The notes under the pieces were generated by a model. It was given only the letters and a program-made list of their open reading frames with translations, ran no database searches and was not told where the DNA came from. From contig NC_084896.1 in the NCBI RefSeq assembly GCF_958979055.1, positions 806,001 to 870,000 on the forward strand: a stretch of 64,000 bases of DNA. The letters run 5' to 3'. The translations under genes and the position numbers were made by a program. Numbering within the stretch: the stretch's first letter is position 1; every line of letters begins with the position of its first letter. The stretch comes from Alnus glutinosa (taxonomy: Eukaryota > Streptophyta > Magnoliopsida > Fagales > Betulaceae). Positions 11,101-23,278 of the stretch are shown one piece after another.

Positions 11101-14100
11101 AAAATGACAAGATCCTTAATATCATCGGAATCTACCAAAATGACAATTACTGAAAGCTTATTGGCAAAAATGGATGAAAAGAGCCTTAAGCATCATGATC
11201 AGTAATTTATTTCATGTAAAGAACCTTTAGCATCCTTGCTTTCTCATATTTTTCCTTGTCACTTTGCCCCTTCAAGGTACTACTAGCTGCTAGGAACACA
11301 TACTTGAATTCCTTTGGATTGATTGGATCATTCCAGAAAGCTAACCATGTAACAGTATTATCGTGTCTTACTTCCTTCCAGCTGCCAAATATCACAAATT
11401 TCAAAATTTAAAATAGACGAAAAAATGAATAAAATATACTTTTCCTTTTTGGCCTAAATATAATACAATATATTTGACATCACAAACATAGACATATAAT
11501 CATATACATTACAATAACCAAAGACAAAATAGTACTTCTATATCTTGCCCTTAAAAAATTCCTAATGACTTTTTTTCTTCCCAAGGAGATTGTGAAGAAC
11601 AAAACCTTTCACCAGGGATAGGGCATTCTGGAACTGGAGCATCCTTTGCAATATTAATTGTAATGTCGCGAGGACGAATGCGCTTTTTCAGCTTTCCCAT
11701 CTGACACCATATGAACAAATAATCAATGGAAAAATCAAATAATAAGCTCTAGAATTAAAGAAAACACTCCCACAAATAGCCACAGCAAATCCTAATATAC
11801 AATTGCATACAAATCTAAATGATCGTAAGTACAAAAATGTCAACAGAACCTTTGGATGCTCTCCACGGCCTCGGAATAATCCAGGTGGTTCGACTCTGAA
11901 GTTTCCAACCTGAGATTGAGATTGTAATAAGAAATTAAATGCACACTTTAAGGATACCAACAAGATACATTGAGGCCCGAGAAAAGAAAATGAGATGGTA
12001 TTTATCATCTAGAACTTATTTGTAATCAATGACAGAGATCCATATAATGAAAATAAACAACAACATAAATAGCAGTATAGGAAAACAGACACCGATATCT
12101 AAACATTGCAAAATAAGAGAAGAAATAAAGGCCAAAACTAACAAATTGAAAACTCATCCATTACTCTTAGGCATCATCAAGTTGATAAACCAATTACGAG
12201 GCACTATAATGGTGTACAGAGAATGAGCTTGAAATTGCGAACAGCAAACTCCAAGTGGAGTTGAGGGAGCTTTAAATCCAAGCACAGTTGAAGGAGCTTT
12301 CATCCTTCATATCCACTAAACAAGAGATACTTAGTGATATCACCTTTGCGGAATACCATTGGGGGTTATGAATGGTAGGGAGACAACCATACACAACTTT
12401 TCACAAAGGAACAGAATCCGGCAATATAACCACACGCATTGCCAATACAAGTTCTAACATCTTTCTAAACCGCCATACAGTATTCAATGCACCTAGGTAA
12501 GCAGTAAATCAAAAGGTGAACGTGATACTATCAGAAAATCCAACAAGTTCAAAGCTTGAAATGGTTTGTTTATTTTCTATTTACAAGTTAAAGCAATATG
12601 AAACAATAGGGGGTGATTGTATGAAGAATGAAAGAATTATCTATTCTGAAAGTGAACAACCAAAAAATCCCTTTCAAAGATTGAAGAAGAAAAAATTCAC
12701 GGTAATTTTGAAGTGATCAAGAAAGGGTGATCGCAAATAAATGTAACACAATTGCTCTGCATAGTCATTTTAAGGTAAAAGGCCTTTACTATATGGTACG
12801 GTTAAAAGACTGAAATTTCTGATCCAATTTCAATATATGGAAAGTTTCACTAGTTACATGACTCATCACAGAAAATATCTTCTATAAAGTAGACACCATG
12901 GGTAACAGAATCATATTCAGATCCCTAAAGCTTGTTACTATAACGGTCTAATGCAATCTATTTTATAAGATAAGTTAGGAAATTGGAAAGAAGGGATAGC
13001 ATCCACAATCCTCAAAAACATTACCAAACCACACCCTCCCCCCGCACCCCCCAAAGAAAAAAATAATAATATTACTAGAAGTAACCTTTTCTTTAACTCC
13101 ATCCACAATGGCCCACATATACTTCTCCTCCTGTTTCAATTTCTCTTCCTTCAAGGCCTTCTTCTCCTGCATGAATAGAAAATCCTAAGTCAACATTTTT
13201 TATGCAGAAAGATATCAACTAGCATTCAAACTGGAGCATGTAACGCAAATTGACATATTGTCTTCACTGTAAAAGCACAGACAAAAACAGTTATGTGAGA
13301 AGCAATTGATCACATTCACATAATGCTTCGCGAGAACTTGTCTTCCATACCAGGAAGGGAATATAGTTCGAGATAAACACCATGATTAAAAATGGAATGC
13401 CTATTAATTTCAGTGCCATTTATAAGATCACTTGGCTCTTACTAACAATTGGGAATTGAAGTTCTAATCTAAACTGCGCTTAGACAGACACATGTGCTGA
13501 GGGAGTGATGTGGATAAAGGACAAAGACAACCATTGTGCAATAGAAGTTATTGAAAAATGTCTTTTAAATCATGTAAAATAATTTCTTAGCACAAATGTG
13601 GGTCAAAAGTTAATGGATCAAACATACGCTCAAATGCCTTTTAGGTACATCAAGTGTCTTTAGTGAGAAGTTTTCACGTGAACCAGTTGGAAGCCTTAAT
13701 GAACTCCATAGAAGTTGTTTCTAATCATCCACAAAAGGCCCTCAATTAATGGGCAAGTCAGAAAAATGTCATAAGCATAACAAAAAAAATACTATTATTG
13801 GACACTACAGGAATCACACACCAAAGTATATTATGTTGAAAAAATGTCAAGTAGGCAAAGAAACCATAGTCTCTCGTTACTGGCATTGCTTATGATAAAA
13901 ACTAGTCAATAAAATGCAGAACAAATTTGGAAGCGAAATCAACAAAAAGATGGAAAGGATGATTTGAATTCTAATCAAGCTCATCAAGTAAACTTCATTG
14001 TTTATCAAACCCAGAGCTACCAACTTACTTGTGCACTCAATTGCTTCTTCTTCTCCTTTTCCTGTTGGTACCAGTCATATATTGGGGTGAAATCACATTT

Positions 14101-14293
14101 CTCCAAGCTCTGAATCACATGGTTTCTCCCGAGTAACTTTCGCCAATCATTCCAGAAATTGTCTTTGAACTTATCCTTTTGCATGTAATCTGTATCTTTC
14201 ATCACTGCAAACATTGTGGCAACCTGCAAAAAGAATTTGAAACTCATAGGAAATAATACGTGGAAAATGTTTCTCAATAAAACCTAATACAGA

Positions 14294-14369
<76 letters not shown>

Positions 14370-14404
14370 AAGATGATCGGAATAGAGAAGAAACAAAGTA
14401 GATC

Positions 14405-14447
<43 letters not shown>

Positions 14448-15602
14448 CACCTCCTCTTGTTCAGGAGTCAAACCAACTGGCTTCCCATTATAAAGAATCT
14501 TCACACCGTGAGGCGTATATGAAGGTGGAAAAATGACACCACTGTGAACCAGGGTAGTCCATTTCTTCTGTCCATCACCAGAGCTAGGTGTCATTTTTGT
14601 CGACTTTATATATTTTGAATTTTTTGCTGCTTTCTTGGACATGATAGCTTTTTTCTTGAAAGCAGAAGAAACAATTTTTACTGGTTTTTGTTTTGTGGCA
14701 GAAGATTTATTATCTGAGGCGAATGACTTCTTCATTCTCTGGGAAATTGGAATATGGTCATCATCATCTGCCTTTGGATCTGCTTTGACTGATACTTGCT
14801 TAATCTTCATTGCTGCAGATGCTTCTGAGAGCTTCATCTTTTTAACTAAAGACTGTTCGGAGGAATTGGCCTTATCTAAGGGTCTCTTACTCGTTACCAT
14901 GGAAGATTTCTGCTGTTTATCCCTCGAGGTGGAACCATTTTGCTGAATTTTTGAAGCCAAGGGTTTCTTTTCATCAGAACCATAAGCCTTGCTACCGGAC
15001 GTACCCACATTGGATTTCAATGGGAATCTTGAAGACAAAGGAACTTCATCATCTGAATCTTCAGGAGATTTTTTTATAGTGATTTTTGACATTGGTGGTG
15101 GTGATGTATTGGGAACAGGTTTGCTGAACCCCTTGTGGGCATGATTGGAGTTCCCCTTGAGTCTAGCACTTAATGGTTTATCATCTTCAGAATCACTATT
15201 TTCTACAGAAGAATATTTGACAGAATTCTTTTCCACTTTAACAGAAGTTGGCATGTTCTGTTCAGATGAATGTTTTGCATGACCATCGAACGCGGTCAAT
15301 GCTTTTGAATTTGCTACTGGTGACTTCGCAGTTGATGCCTTGATGGATGATGTCGACGCTTTTGGGCTGGGTGCAACAGATTTAACTGATGATGCCTTGT
15401 TAGATGTAACCATCTTACCCTTCTGCGAACTGGAGTTTTGACCATTGGATTGTCCATCGTGCCTTTCGGATAATGACTTCTTTACTTCCGAGTTTAATTG
15501 ATTCTGCCTAGCCATTGGTTTACTCCTTTTGAAAATTGTAGGCCCATCTTCATCCTCAAAATCATCATCATATACAGATTTACTAGAAGTCTGAACAGCC
15601 AT
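8175..15602 (-). CDS. TOP1: DNA topoisomerase I (type IB), complete, 15 coding exons
   Basis: TOP1 relaxes supercoils in nuclear DNA by nicking one strand through a 3'-phosphotyrosine. Coding exons, from the start: 15602-14451, 14223-14029, 13166-13086, 11909-11850, 11700-11606, 11381-11225, 11071-10946, 10395-10315, 10209-10119, 10020-9887, 9596-9528, 9431-9342, 8928-8828, 8733-8565, 8243-8175. All joins are GT-AG and in phase, giving 889 residues, the usual plant length. Residues 1 to about 345 are a Ser/Lys/Asp-rich disordered region; the core starts at [15 protein letters not shown]. The catalytic set is present: R617 (LALRAGNEK), K655 (LGKDS), R713 (VFRTYNAS), H754 (CNHQR) and Y848 (SKINYLDPR); the linker is [19 protein letters not shown] 15602 starts the conserved acidic N-terminus. 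A probable 5'UTR intron lies upstream. The first coding intron has long (CT)n and (TA)n tracts just after the donor. Confidence 0.95.
14302..14446. repeat. Compound microsatellite (TA)n ... (GA)n in TOP1 intron 1
   Basis: (TA)n runs from 14302 to 14365 and (GA)n from 14408 to 14445. On the coding strand the (CT)n tract begins about 5 nt after the GTGGGT donor, and (TA)n follows 42 nt later. Length is likely variable between individuals. Confidence 0.9.
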
Positions 15603-18600
15603 TATTCAACTATGTACTGTAACATCAGTTTCTGGCAAAAAGAAAAAGAAATTCTTCAGAAACGAAGGAATGGGGCCTCAAACAACAGTTAAAATCCAAA
15701 GCTTTGAGCCTTACATATTAACTATCAATAAAGATGTAGAAAAATAATATTTTTAGAATAAAGTTATGATTAAAATAGATGGTCAGCAAGAATCAGTTCG
15801 AAGGCAGGGATTACGATGAAGTCAGATTCTATTAGATAGCAATACCACTGGTGGAAGCATATACAAAACAAGAAACCAAACAGTAGAACACATTTTCCCA
15901 TGGAATCCAAATCTGAAATGATACTTTTCTCAACTAGGATATTCAATACACCATAGAAAGATGAGAAAAGGGAAAGCACTCTTGGAACCTCCAGTCAGAG
16001 GTGGCAAAAACCTAACATAAATTCAACCAAATAGAAACTAAAGCTAACGTCAATACACAGACATAAAGACACACAACGGCCAAATCATTCTTCTACTAAA
16101 ACAGGATTAATGCATGGTTCTGTTCATTCCATACTAAGTTCTTACAATTAGATTTAGCTTTCTCAACCCATTTATGCTAAATTTGAATTTTGATCATGCA
16201 CCCTTAACCTAGCAAGTAGCTAGTTGCTATTCCTACCAAAGGACATGCATAGGCTTCTAATTCATCCAAATTTATTATGTAGCAGTACTATCCTTTCAGA
16301 ACTGTTTCTTTGAACTCATAGTCCTATCCATGCTCAATTCAAATACAATTACGCAATCTAAACTCTTTCATAACCTCAACCTAGCTTCATCATTGACCTA
16401 ATAATCCAAAGTTTACTTCTCTGTTACGCACAAAGATTTACATCTACCACAAATCCCATAGCCAACTGAATTCCTTACAATCCAGTAGCCAATTTTCCCT
16501 GAAACTTCTTATTATATTGTGCACAAAAGCATGTCTTAACCATTCATAGACCTGATCAAGTCAAGCCCAGCATTGATCAAGCAACCCAATACAAAACCTA
16601 ACTGGAATTGAAACTTTAAGCTTGGCTCGTTGATTGCTCAACTTGGCTGAGCTCCCTCTAGCTTTCACCAAAGAGTAAAACTTCTTCGACCCTTTAATTA
16701 CCATAAAAGGAATACAAATTATAAAGTCTTACATCTTCCAAGTCCCATTTCCTCAAACCCAAAAATAACCAATCGAATTCGGTTAATTAAGAGCATTCCT
16801 AGTGAACTAGTCAAAGTTCAAGCAAATTTTAGCTAGAAAATTCACTTTTGTTCTTTTAGCTGGCTACTTTTCAAAAGCTCTAAATACCAAACTCTCTAAA
16901 TATTCTCTACTTTAAATAAATACTATTTTTTATTGGTTTTAAAGTAATCACTTCCAACCACTTTCAACTATAATGAAACCAAAATTAAATATCAACATCA
17001 ACCACTTCAACATCTCAAAAAATTGAATACAAGTCGCCCATTAAATCGACTTCAACTGAGTACAAGTCACCCTTTTTTTTTTTGATAAGTAGCAAGTCAC
17101 CCATTAAATTGAATACAAGTCGCCTATTTACTTCAACTTACAATAAATGGAAGCTATCAATTGAATACTTGAAGTCTGAATCGAAAAATGAAAGCTATCA
17201 ATTGAATCTATCAACACTATCAGCAACCACTTTCACTATTTTAATGAAAGCTAAAGCATTTAATGAAAGCTATCAATTGAAGTCTGAACATGACTGGTTA
17301 TAACAGAACAACTATTTCAAACGAACTTATTTCTGCCTTTTAAGTCAGGATTTCAAAGAAGTAAAACTATAAGAGGCAACCCGAAAACCATAACTGAAGA
17401 AGGCATAGTTACAAACTATTCAGTGAAATATCTAGATTTTACTATGAAAAATAGGCCAAAAAGATTATTTACTCCTTGGAGAAATTAAACATACCCCAAA
17501 GACATAAACAACTCCATGAGAACAGCAAGCTGAGTGCCCCCATCTCTCAGAAGGATGGGATCCCAAAACCTTTGGATAGAGCCACATTGCCGCCTTCTTT
17601 GTGGTGAAAAGAACATTTTTTTCCATAGTAAATTGTTCTTATAATATTCATTACAAAAGGGTTCTAAGATGTGTTAAAACAGTAGAAACATAACCTATGT
17701 CTCCTTTTTAAAAGCATGGGTTAGAGATATACAATGGGTCGTGGGAAATGATGGAGTGTGGGGGCATTGGGTCGTGGGAAATGATGAAGAAGGTGCTTGG
17801 GGTTTTGAGGTTTTTGACAGCATGGGTTAGAGGGTGAGGTTGCTTTCCTCTTTCTCCTTTTTAATACCATTGCAACAATTGCTGCAAAACCACAATGTTG
17901 AACTCTAAGGCAATTGCTGCTCTAATTGATTCAACTTTCAATTAGTTGAACAAGATACAAGATGTAGCCACAAAATTGGTTGGCTTTCTGCTTCTACCAG
18001 AACGTTATATCCTCTTTAGAATATAGTTCGGTTTTTACCCAAAATTCCCAAATAGACAGAAAATTGACAAATCATTCCATGGGTCTATCGATTGAACCAC
18101 AAATTCCATGGGTATTACTACAAATCGAAAATCATCAACTATATTATCAACCAATCACAGATTAATCCAAAACCAGTATCAAAAGCCAACCAATTTCGTG
18201 AAGATTCAAGGGGTTTTCGGTTTTCACTCCAAGTTTCCAACATCAGCAGAAAATATATAGAATGGTCCTATGGGTGCATCAAATAAGCTACAAACTTCAT
18301 GATTATCATCCAAAAATTCGAAACTAAGGAACCCCACAGCATCACTAGTCAATTCTTGAAGCAAGACGAGAGGAAGAAATTGAAAATAACATGAGAGATT
18401 GACGAGAGAGGGAGAGGAGAATTACCTCAATCTTCCTCCTCCTGATGAGCGCTGGCTTTGAGGAACCCACAAACTAAATCCAACACAAAGCAGAGACACG
18501 AGAAAAGAGAAACTCACAAACTAAATCTACAGAGAGCAACCCAAATCAAACCCACAAACCAAATCCAAACCAAATCAAATCAAACCCACAAACCAAATCA

Positions 18601-19290
18601 TGTGCAAACCCAAAAACCAAATCAATCCTGGGATTTGGGCGGTGCTGCGCTGCGCGGACGAGGCAGTGCTGGAGAAGGAGAACGCAGGAGGCTGTGCGGC
18701 AGTGCTGTGCTGTGCTCCGGTTCTTGACAGGCAGTGCTGTGCTAGGAGAACGCGGGAGAACACGATTTTGATGAAACTCAGCTGATTTTGACGATTCCTC
18801 ACTTTGACGAGCTCATTACCAATGCTCTAACTATCCAAACTTAGCATACCTAACGTGAACCCCAAAACAAAATTCCAAACTAGAAAATCTTTGTGTTCAC
18901 CCACTTTCTCAGCTACCAAACAGAACGTACACACCGACAAAACCAAATAAAAAAAAATTTGCGCGAAAATCTAAGTCACCAGAAGTGGATACAGAAACCC
19001 TAATCCAAACTTTTCATTAATACACACAGAAACACCAATCAGAGACAAAACAAAGAACCTATAACAACATGCATAATGATCAATCCGAAGAAAAAGCATA
19101 GAGATTTTCACATACTTGTTGCGAACCAAAATAAATAAATTGCTCTCTGATCTGAAATTATCAACCTTCCTTGCAAATCTGAAAGTTACGGGAGCTGATT
19201 GGAAACAAATATTGGGAAAGAGGAAAATCAAAGAGTCTCACAGTTTGTGTGCCTTCGAGAGAAGGGTTTTGTTCTGTTATTTTTCTGATA
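15603..19290 (-). promoter_or_regulatory. Probable TOP1 5'UTR with 3.5-kb leader intron
   Basis: An acceptor, TTTTTGCCAG, ends at 15632 on the minus strand, leaving a 29-nt leader (15631-15603) before the ATG. A strong donor, AACAA|GTATGTG, lies at 19116/19115, and the sequence upstream to about 19290 is C/T-rich and leader-like. A second possible donor, GATTGAG|GTAATT, is at 18425, but it lies inside a transposon. The exact start of transcription cannot be seen. Confidence 0.4.
16791..18827. mobile_element. 2-kb TIR element with TAA target duplication (Harbinger-like, non-autonomous)
   Basis: The ends are inverted repeats: GAGCATTCCTAGTGAACTAG at 16791 and, on the other strand from 18827, GAGCATTGGTAATGAGCTCG; both continue with TCAAAGT, for 22 of 27 matches. 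TAA flanks both sides (16788-16790 and 18828-18830). No transposase is visible. The interior holds a short-period CAAATC/CCCACAAAC region (18.50-18.61 kb) and a GC-rich part (18.63-18.76 kb). It lies in the proposed TOP1 leader intron. Confidence 0.6.
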
Positions 19291-19299
19291 TGTAGGTGA

Positions 19300-20179
19300 G
19301 AATTGCTTGCCCTTGTTGGCTTCTGGTTCAAATGGGCTTTTCTGGTAATAAGAGAAAAGTGGATAATTCAAAAAGTGGCCCTGAAGTTAGAAAAAATTGT
19401 CATCTCTTTCGGATATATAAACGAAGCAACGGCCGATATTTAAGACACGTCATCAGGTACCGAACGAACAGTGTCCTTGTTCTCAGTTGGCCTTTCGGCT
19501 AAGATCTAGCTATGTTTTCAGACTTCAGTAGCGAAACGATGTCGGTTTACCGCGTCTGTGTCGGATTGGGAGGCTCCTAACTCCTAAGCCATGAAGGAGT
19601 GGCACCTTTTTGTATTTTAATGAATTAAAGAAAATTGGGGTGTGGATGTGCTCGAAGTATCAAACCCTAGCCTTTCTTTGTGGCAAAGATTCTTTTTGGC
19701 GTTAAAGGGTGTGATCTTTGAAGCTTTTAAACTCCATTCTTAATTTTTTTTTTTTTTTTTTTTTCTTATATATATATTTTGTTGAGCTAGCCTACAATAA
19801 CGAACTCCTTGAATTAAGTCAGGTAAGCCTTCAAAAAATCAAAAACAAAACTTAAAAAAATAAAAAGTAAAGGAGTTACCGAACCACCCATTGAGTTAAT
19901 TGACTATTTTTTTAGGAGTGATCAACCATCGTTTTACTCTTTGAGGGGGTAGTCAGTCACTTCAAGTGAGTATCTGACCACCTCCTCAAATGGTGAGTGG
20001 GTGAACAATCATCTTATGAGTATGATTATGATAGGCTGACCATCTACAAAAAAGTGATAAACTATCGAAAAGTAGTTACACCACCTTCTCGAGCCTTCGG
20101 GAGTGGTCCCTTTGGATTGCCGACCAACCCCCTAAGGGTGAGGGCTTAATCGAAAAGTAGTAAAAATGTAATGAGAAGT
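19300..20179. other. Intergenic, no gene seen
   Basis: It contains the TOP1 upstream region, a T run near 19745 and a stretch (19.9-20.15 kb) of imperfect GAGGGGGT/ACCACCTCC inverted motifs. Nothing coding is supported. Confidence 0.5.
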
Positions 20180-20189
20180 GTAAAAATTA

Positions 20190-20527
20190 GGGGTGTATAA
20201 GTAGTTATAACCGACGGTTATTAGCTAAAATCACTAATCGTTAACCGCTTATACGGTTATTACATTTTTACCAACCGCAGCCACTAACCGCCTAGGTGGA
20301 GGCAATTATTTTTATAATCACTGGTTAGCGATTATTGTGCTTATAACCGACGATTTTAAAACCGCTTTTCAATTTTGAGTTTTGGGCTGACTTTTGTGCA
20401 GGTTTAAATATTTTCAAAAAAGAATTTAATAATTTTTTGACTCTTTGCATTTTGGTACAAAATTAACAAATCTAAATACATATCCAAATCATTACAAATT
20501 CAAAATGAAACGTGAGATCGAATCCTC

Positions 20528-20576
<49 letters not shown>

Positions 20577-20687
20577 CGGTTAGCAGTCATTAACTGCTTT
20601 CCGCAAATCTTATAACTGCTTTCAAAAGCGGCTATAAACGATTAGCAGTTGTAAAGCGGTTATAACCGCTCCGTTTGTACACCCAAA
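20190..20687. mobile_element. hAT-like MITE with 8-10-bp target duplication
   Basis: The left end is GGGGTGTATAAG and the right end reads GGGTGTACAAACG on the other strand. GTAAAAATTA is present at 20180-20189 and again at 20688-20697; an 8-bp duplication within it would be standard for hAT. The 498-bp interior is built from repeated AACCGCT/AGCGGTTA motifs in both orientations with a (TA)n run (20533-20574). There is no coding capacity. Confidence 0.75.
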
Positions 20688-20714
20688 GTAAAAATTAAAA
20701 ACTTTAAAACATGT

Positions 20715-21147
20715 TGTTGGAGATAAATCCCACTCAACCCGATCCAAAGAGGGAATTCAAAAGTCATATAAGTTCCAAACAGATAAGAATAATGATCATA
20801 TCAGAAGTCTAAGAAGATATCAGATCAGAAATCTAAGAATATATCAAATTAGAAGTTTAATAAAGGATTAAAAGTCAAATTAGAACTCTGACAGCAGCTC
20901 TAGATCAACAAGGAGTAGGAGTCCTAATCCAGGTTTGACTCCACCTCTTTGCCTATAAATAAGCACATACCTAGGTATAAACTAAGTCTCAGAATTTTAT
21001 GCACAGAGCATTATTTTCTTACAGAAGCTAATTTAGGCATCGGAGAGGACTCCCAGAAGGGTCTCTTAGTTTTGTTGTTTTGCAGAGAAGCGTGAAGAAC
21101 ACCAGGAGAACGTGCAGATTCACACCATACCGAAAACTGTACCAACA
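20715..21147 (+). mobile_element. Solo LTR of an LTR retrotransposon, 433 bp
   Basis: The segment begins TGTTGGAG and ends TACCAACA, a TG...CA inverted terminus. It is flanked by CATGT (20710-20714) and CATGC (21148-21152), a 5-bp duplication differing at one base. A TATA-like CCTATAAATAAG lies at about 20950, so the LTR points to the plus strand. No second LTR or internal region was found nearby. The decayed duplication suggests it is not recent. Confidence 0.65.
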
Positions 21148-21149
21148 CA

Positions 21150-23278
21150 TGCAAATATAACGGGGAGCAAGATATAATATTTTGCTTATCAAGATCTCAA
21201 CAAGTTAAATTATTCATATAGGCATAGCTGGTTTTCATAGAAACCGCATAATTAAGTTACCATATATATCAAACTAAGATCAATTTTGTATACAAAGTTA
21301 AGTAATCTCCTATTATCAAATTAATGATATTTCTATTGTAAAGTTGAAGACTTTCACAATGTCGACATAATCACTGTATGAGTCAAGGTTTCTCTCATAA
21401 AAGCTGGACAAAGACTTAGAAAAAATAAATAAATAATCAACAAAAAGCAAAGGATCGACCCTTCACACTATACAACGACTTCCCCTATAAAAGTAGAAAG
21501 TAACACCTGTTATATAACACTTAATGATATAGCTAGAGCCAATATTTTAAACATTGTTACAATAAAGCCCACATAAAAATATATGACAATCTTTGTATAG
21601 ATCATTGGATGGAAAGAAAAGAGATTGTCTTTAGATAAAACGTGCCTATTATCAGTTAATAACCATATACACAAATAATAATAACCTTTTTCAGATGTGA
21701 TATTTTCCTATCTTGTATTATTCATATCCAATCAATTGGCCATCTGGAGCAAACAACTAAATAAATAGGAATCCATCTTATTTATTATCTAGAAGAACTA
21801 TACAGTTGGAATAATTGGAAAACGAGTGCTTCTTGTCTCAACTGTCTCATAATGACTAGGAGCAAGAGCAAAATTATTCTTTTAGGCTTTGGTTTGTGTC
21901 ATGCGGCGATTCTGGCAAAGCCTTAACTTTCTTATCACTTATCGACATTGCATGATTTAAGGTATTTTTATTGCTCTACGGTCTTTCCTTTTTTTTATAA
22001 ACTATAGCTGATTCTAACAAAAAGGCATTTTTTTTTCTTTTTTTCTTTTTTTATTTATATTTTATGGGTGTTCCCAAACGGCGAAGCTTTAACTCAAAAG
22101 ATAAAAACCAAGAAGCGATATGTAAACTTTAAGTGTAGAGGACACAAACTGTAAATATTATGTATCCTCAATTACTAATGTCACGCTTCTTATTTGCGTC
22201 GTCCTATGCACACAAAATGCAAGCCATATTCTTGCTTATAAGGATCATAATTTTCTCTTCAGGTCATCAAATGCATTGTATCTTCAAATTTGTTACTTAG
22301 AAAAAAGCAAATAAGAATCCATGTTGTGCACATGCATTTAAAAATTACAAAACAAATAAAAAATAAATAAAAGTAGGTCCATTACATCTTCCATTTTTCT
22401 CTTACAAAAACATCACAACTGTCTTCAAATGGTAGCTTAATCGACTAGGAACCACACCTCATAAAGCAGAGGTTACTAGTTAAAATCCCTCATTCCCCTC
22501 TTATATGGACATGTCAAAAAAATAAAAGAAAAAAAGAAAAAGGAAACTTCATCACAACCATACATTCCAAAATAGCCCTAGCATCCTCGTTGTTCCTCAT
22601 CAATGGTGCAAATTAATAACAATCATTGATTCATTAGACAAAATGGATGTGGAGGAATTTGATGTATTTCGTGATTTGTGACTTTTGCCTTTTAATGGAA
22701 GGGTTAGCTATATATATATATATATCATTCCTTGATTCGAAAGTTATAGAATTCGTTTTATATATTAGTACTTATGCTTCAAAGAAAATAGAGAATCTAT
22801 CGTTTATACGTAAAGGTTGGGGAAGCAAAAATGATTGCTACTTTCTTTTCTAACAAGTTGTGACCACTTCCTTCTAAAGTGCATAAAAAATTTGCATATC
22901 ATAAAATACAAAATAACGTGCAAACAAAGAAAAATGCTATATACCATAGATTTATGTCAAAAAAAAAAAAAAACGTGTTATAGTTTATTTAACGGATCAT
23001 ATTTAATTTTACTCTCTTTATTTTTTCTAAAACCTTGATATTAATCTATACTATTGAAAAAACTAAAACACATATATTGTAATTTTTTTTTTTACAGCAC
23101 CTAAACCAAATTCATATATCATATAAATATCTCACTTTTATCCCATTACAGAGTATAGTAATACGTGGTACAAATACCCTTTTTATCTAATAACAACTAA
23201 ACTCTATCACGTTATCATAGTAAAATAAAAATGTGATAAAAATGATGACTATATCATTAATCTTTAAAGAATAACAAG
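21150..23278. other. Intergenic, AT-rich, one SINE
   Basis: No gene is supported. Apart from the SINE at 22.42 kb, the region holds poly-T/poly-A runs and short (TA)n tracts. Confidence 0.6.
22420..22549 (+). mobile_element. tRNA-derived SINE, second copy
   Basis: It has the same body as the copy at 5.3 kb: GGTAGCTTAATCGACTAG, ACCACACCTCATAAAGC, AGAGGTTACTAGTT (decayed B box), TATATGGACATGTC, then an A-rich tail. CATCACAAC flanks it at 22411-22419 and 22550-22558. Base changes in the B box and the interrupted tail make it older than the first copy. Confidence 0.75.

Noticed and set aside
14274-14450. C-terminal extension of the TOP1 first exon through the (CT)n and (TA)n tracts
   Set aside because: The frame only runs into simple repeats after a good GTGGGT donor; the next exon restores the conserved sequence exactly in phase.
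18458-18802. Small genes in the C/A-rich and GC-rich patch
   Set aside because: Low-complexity translations with no start context or homology, lying inside a transposon-like unit.
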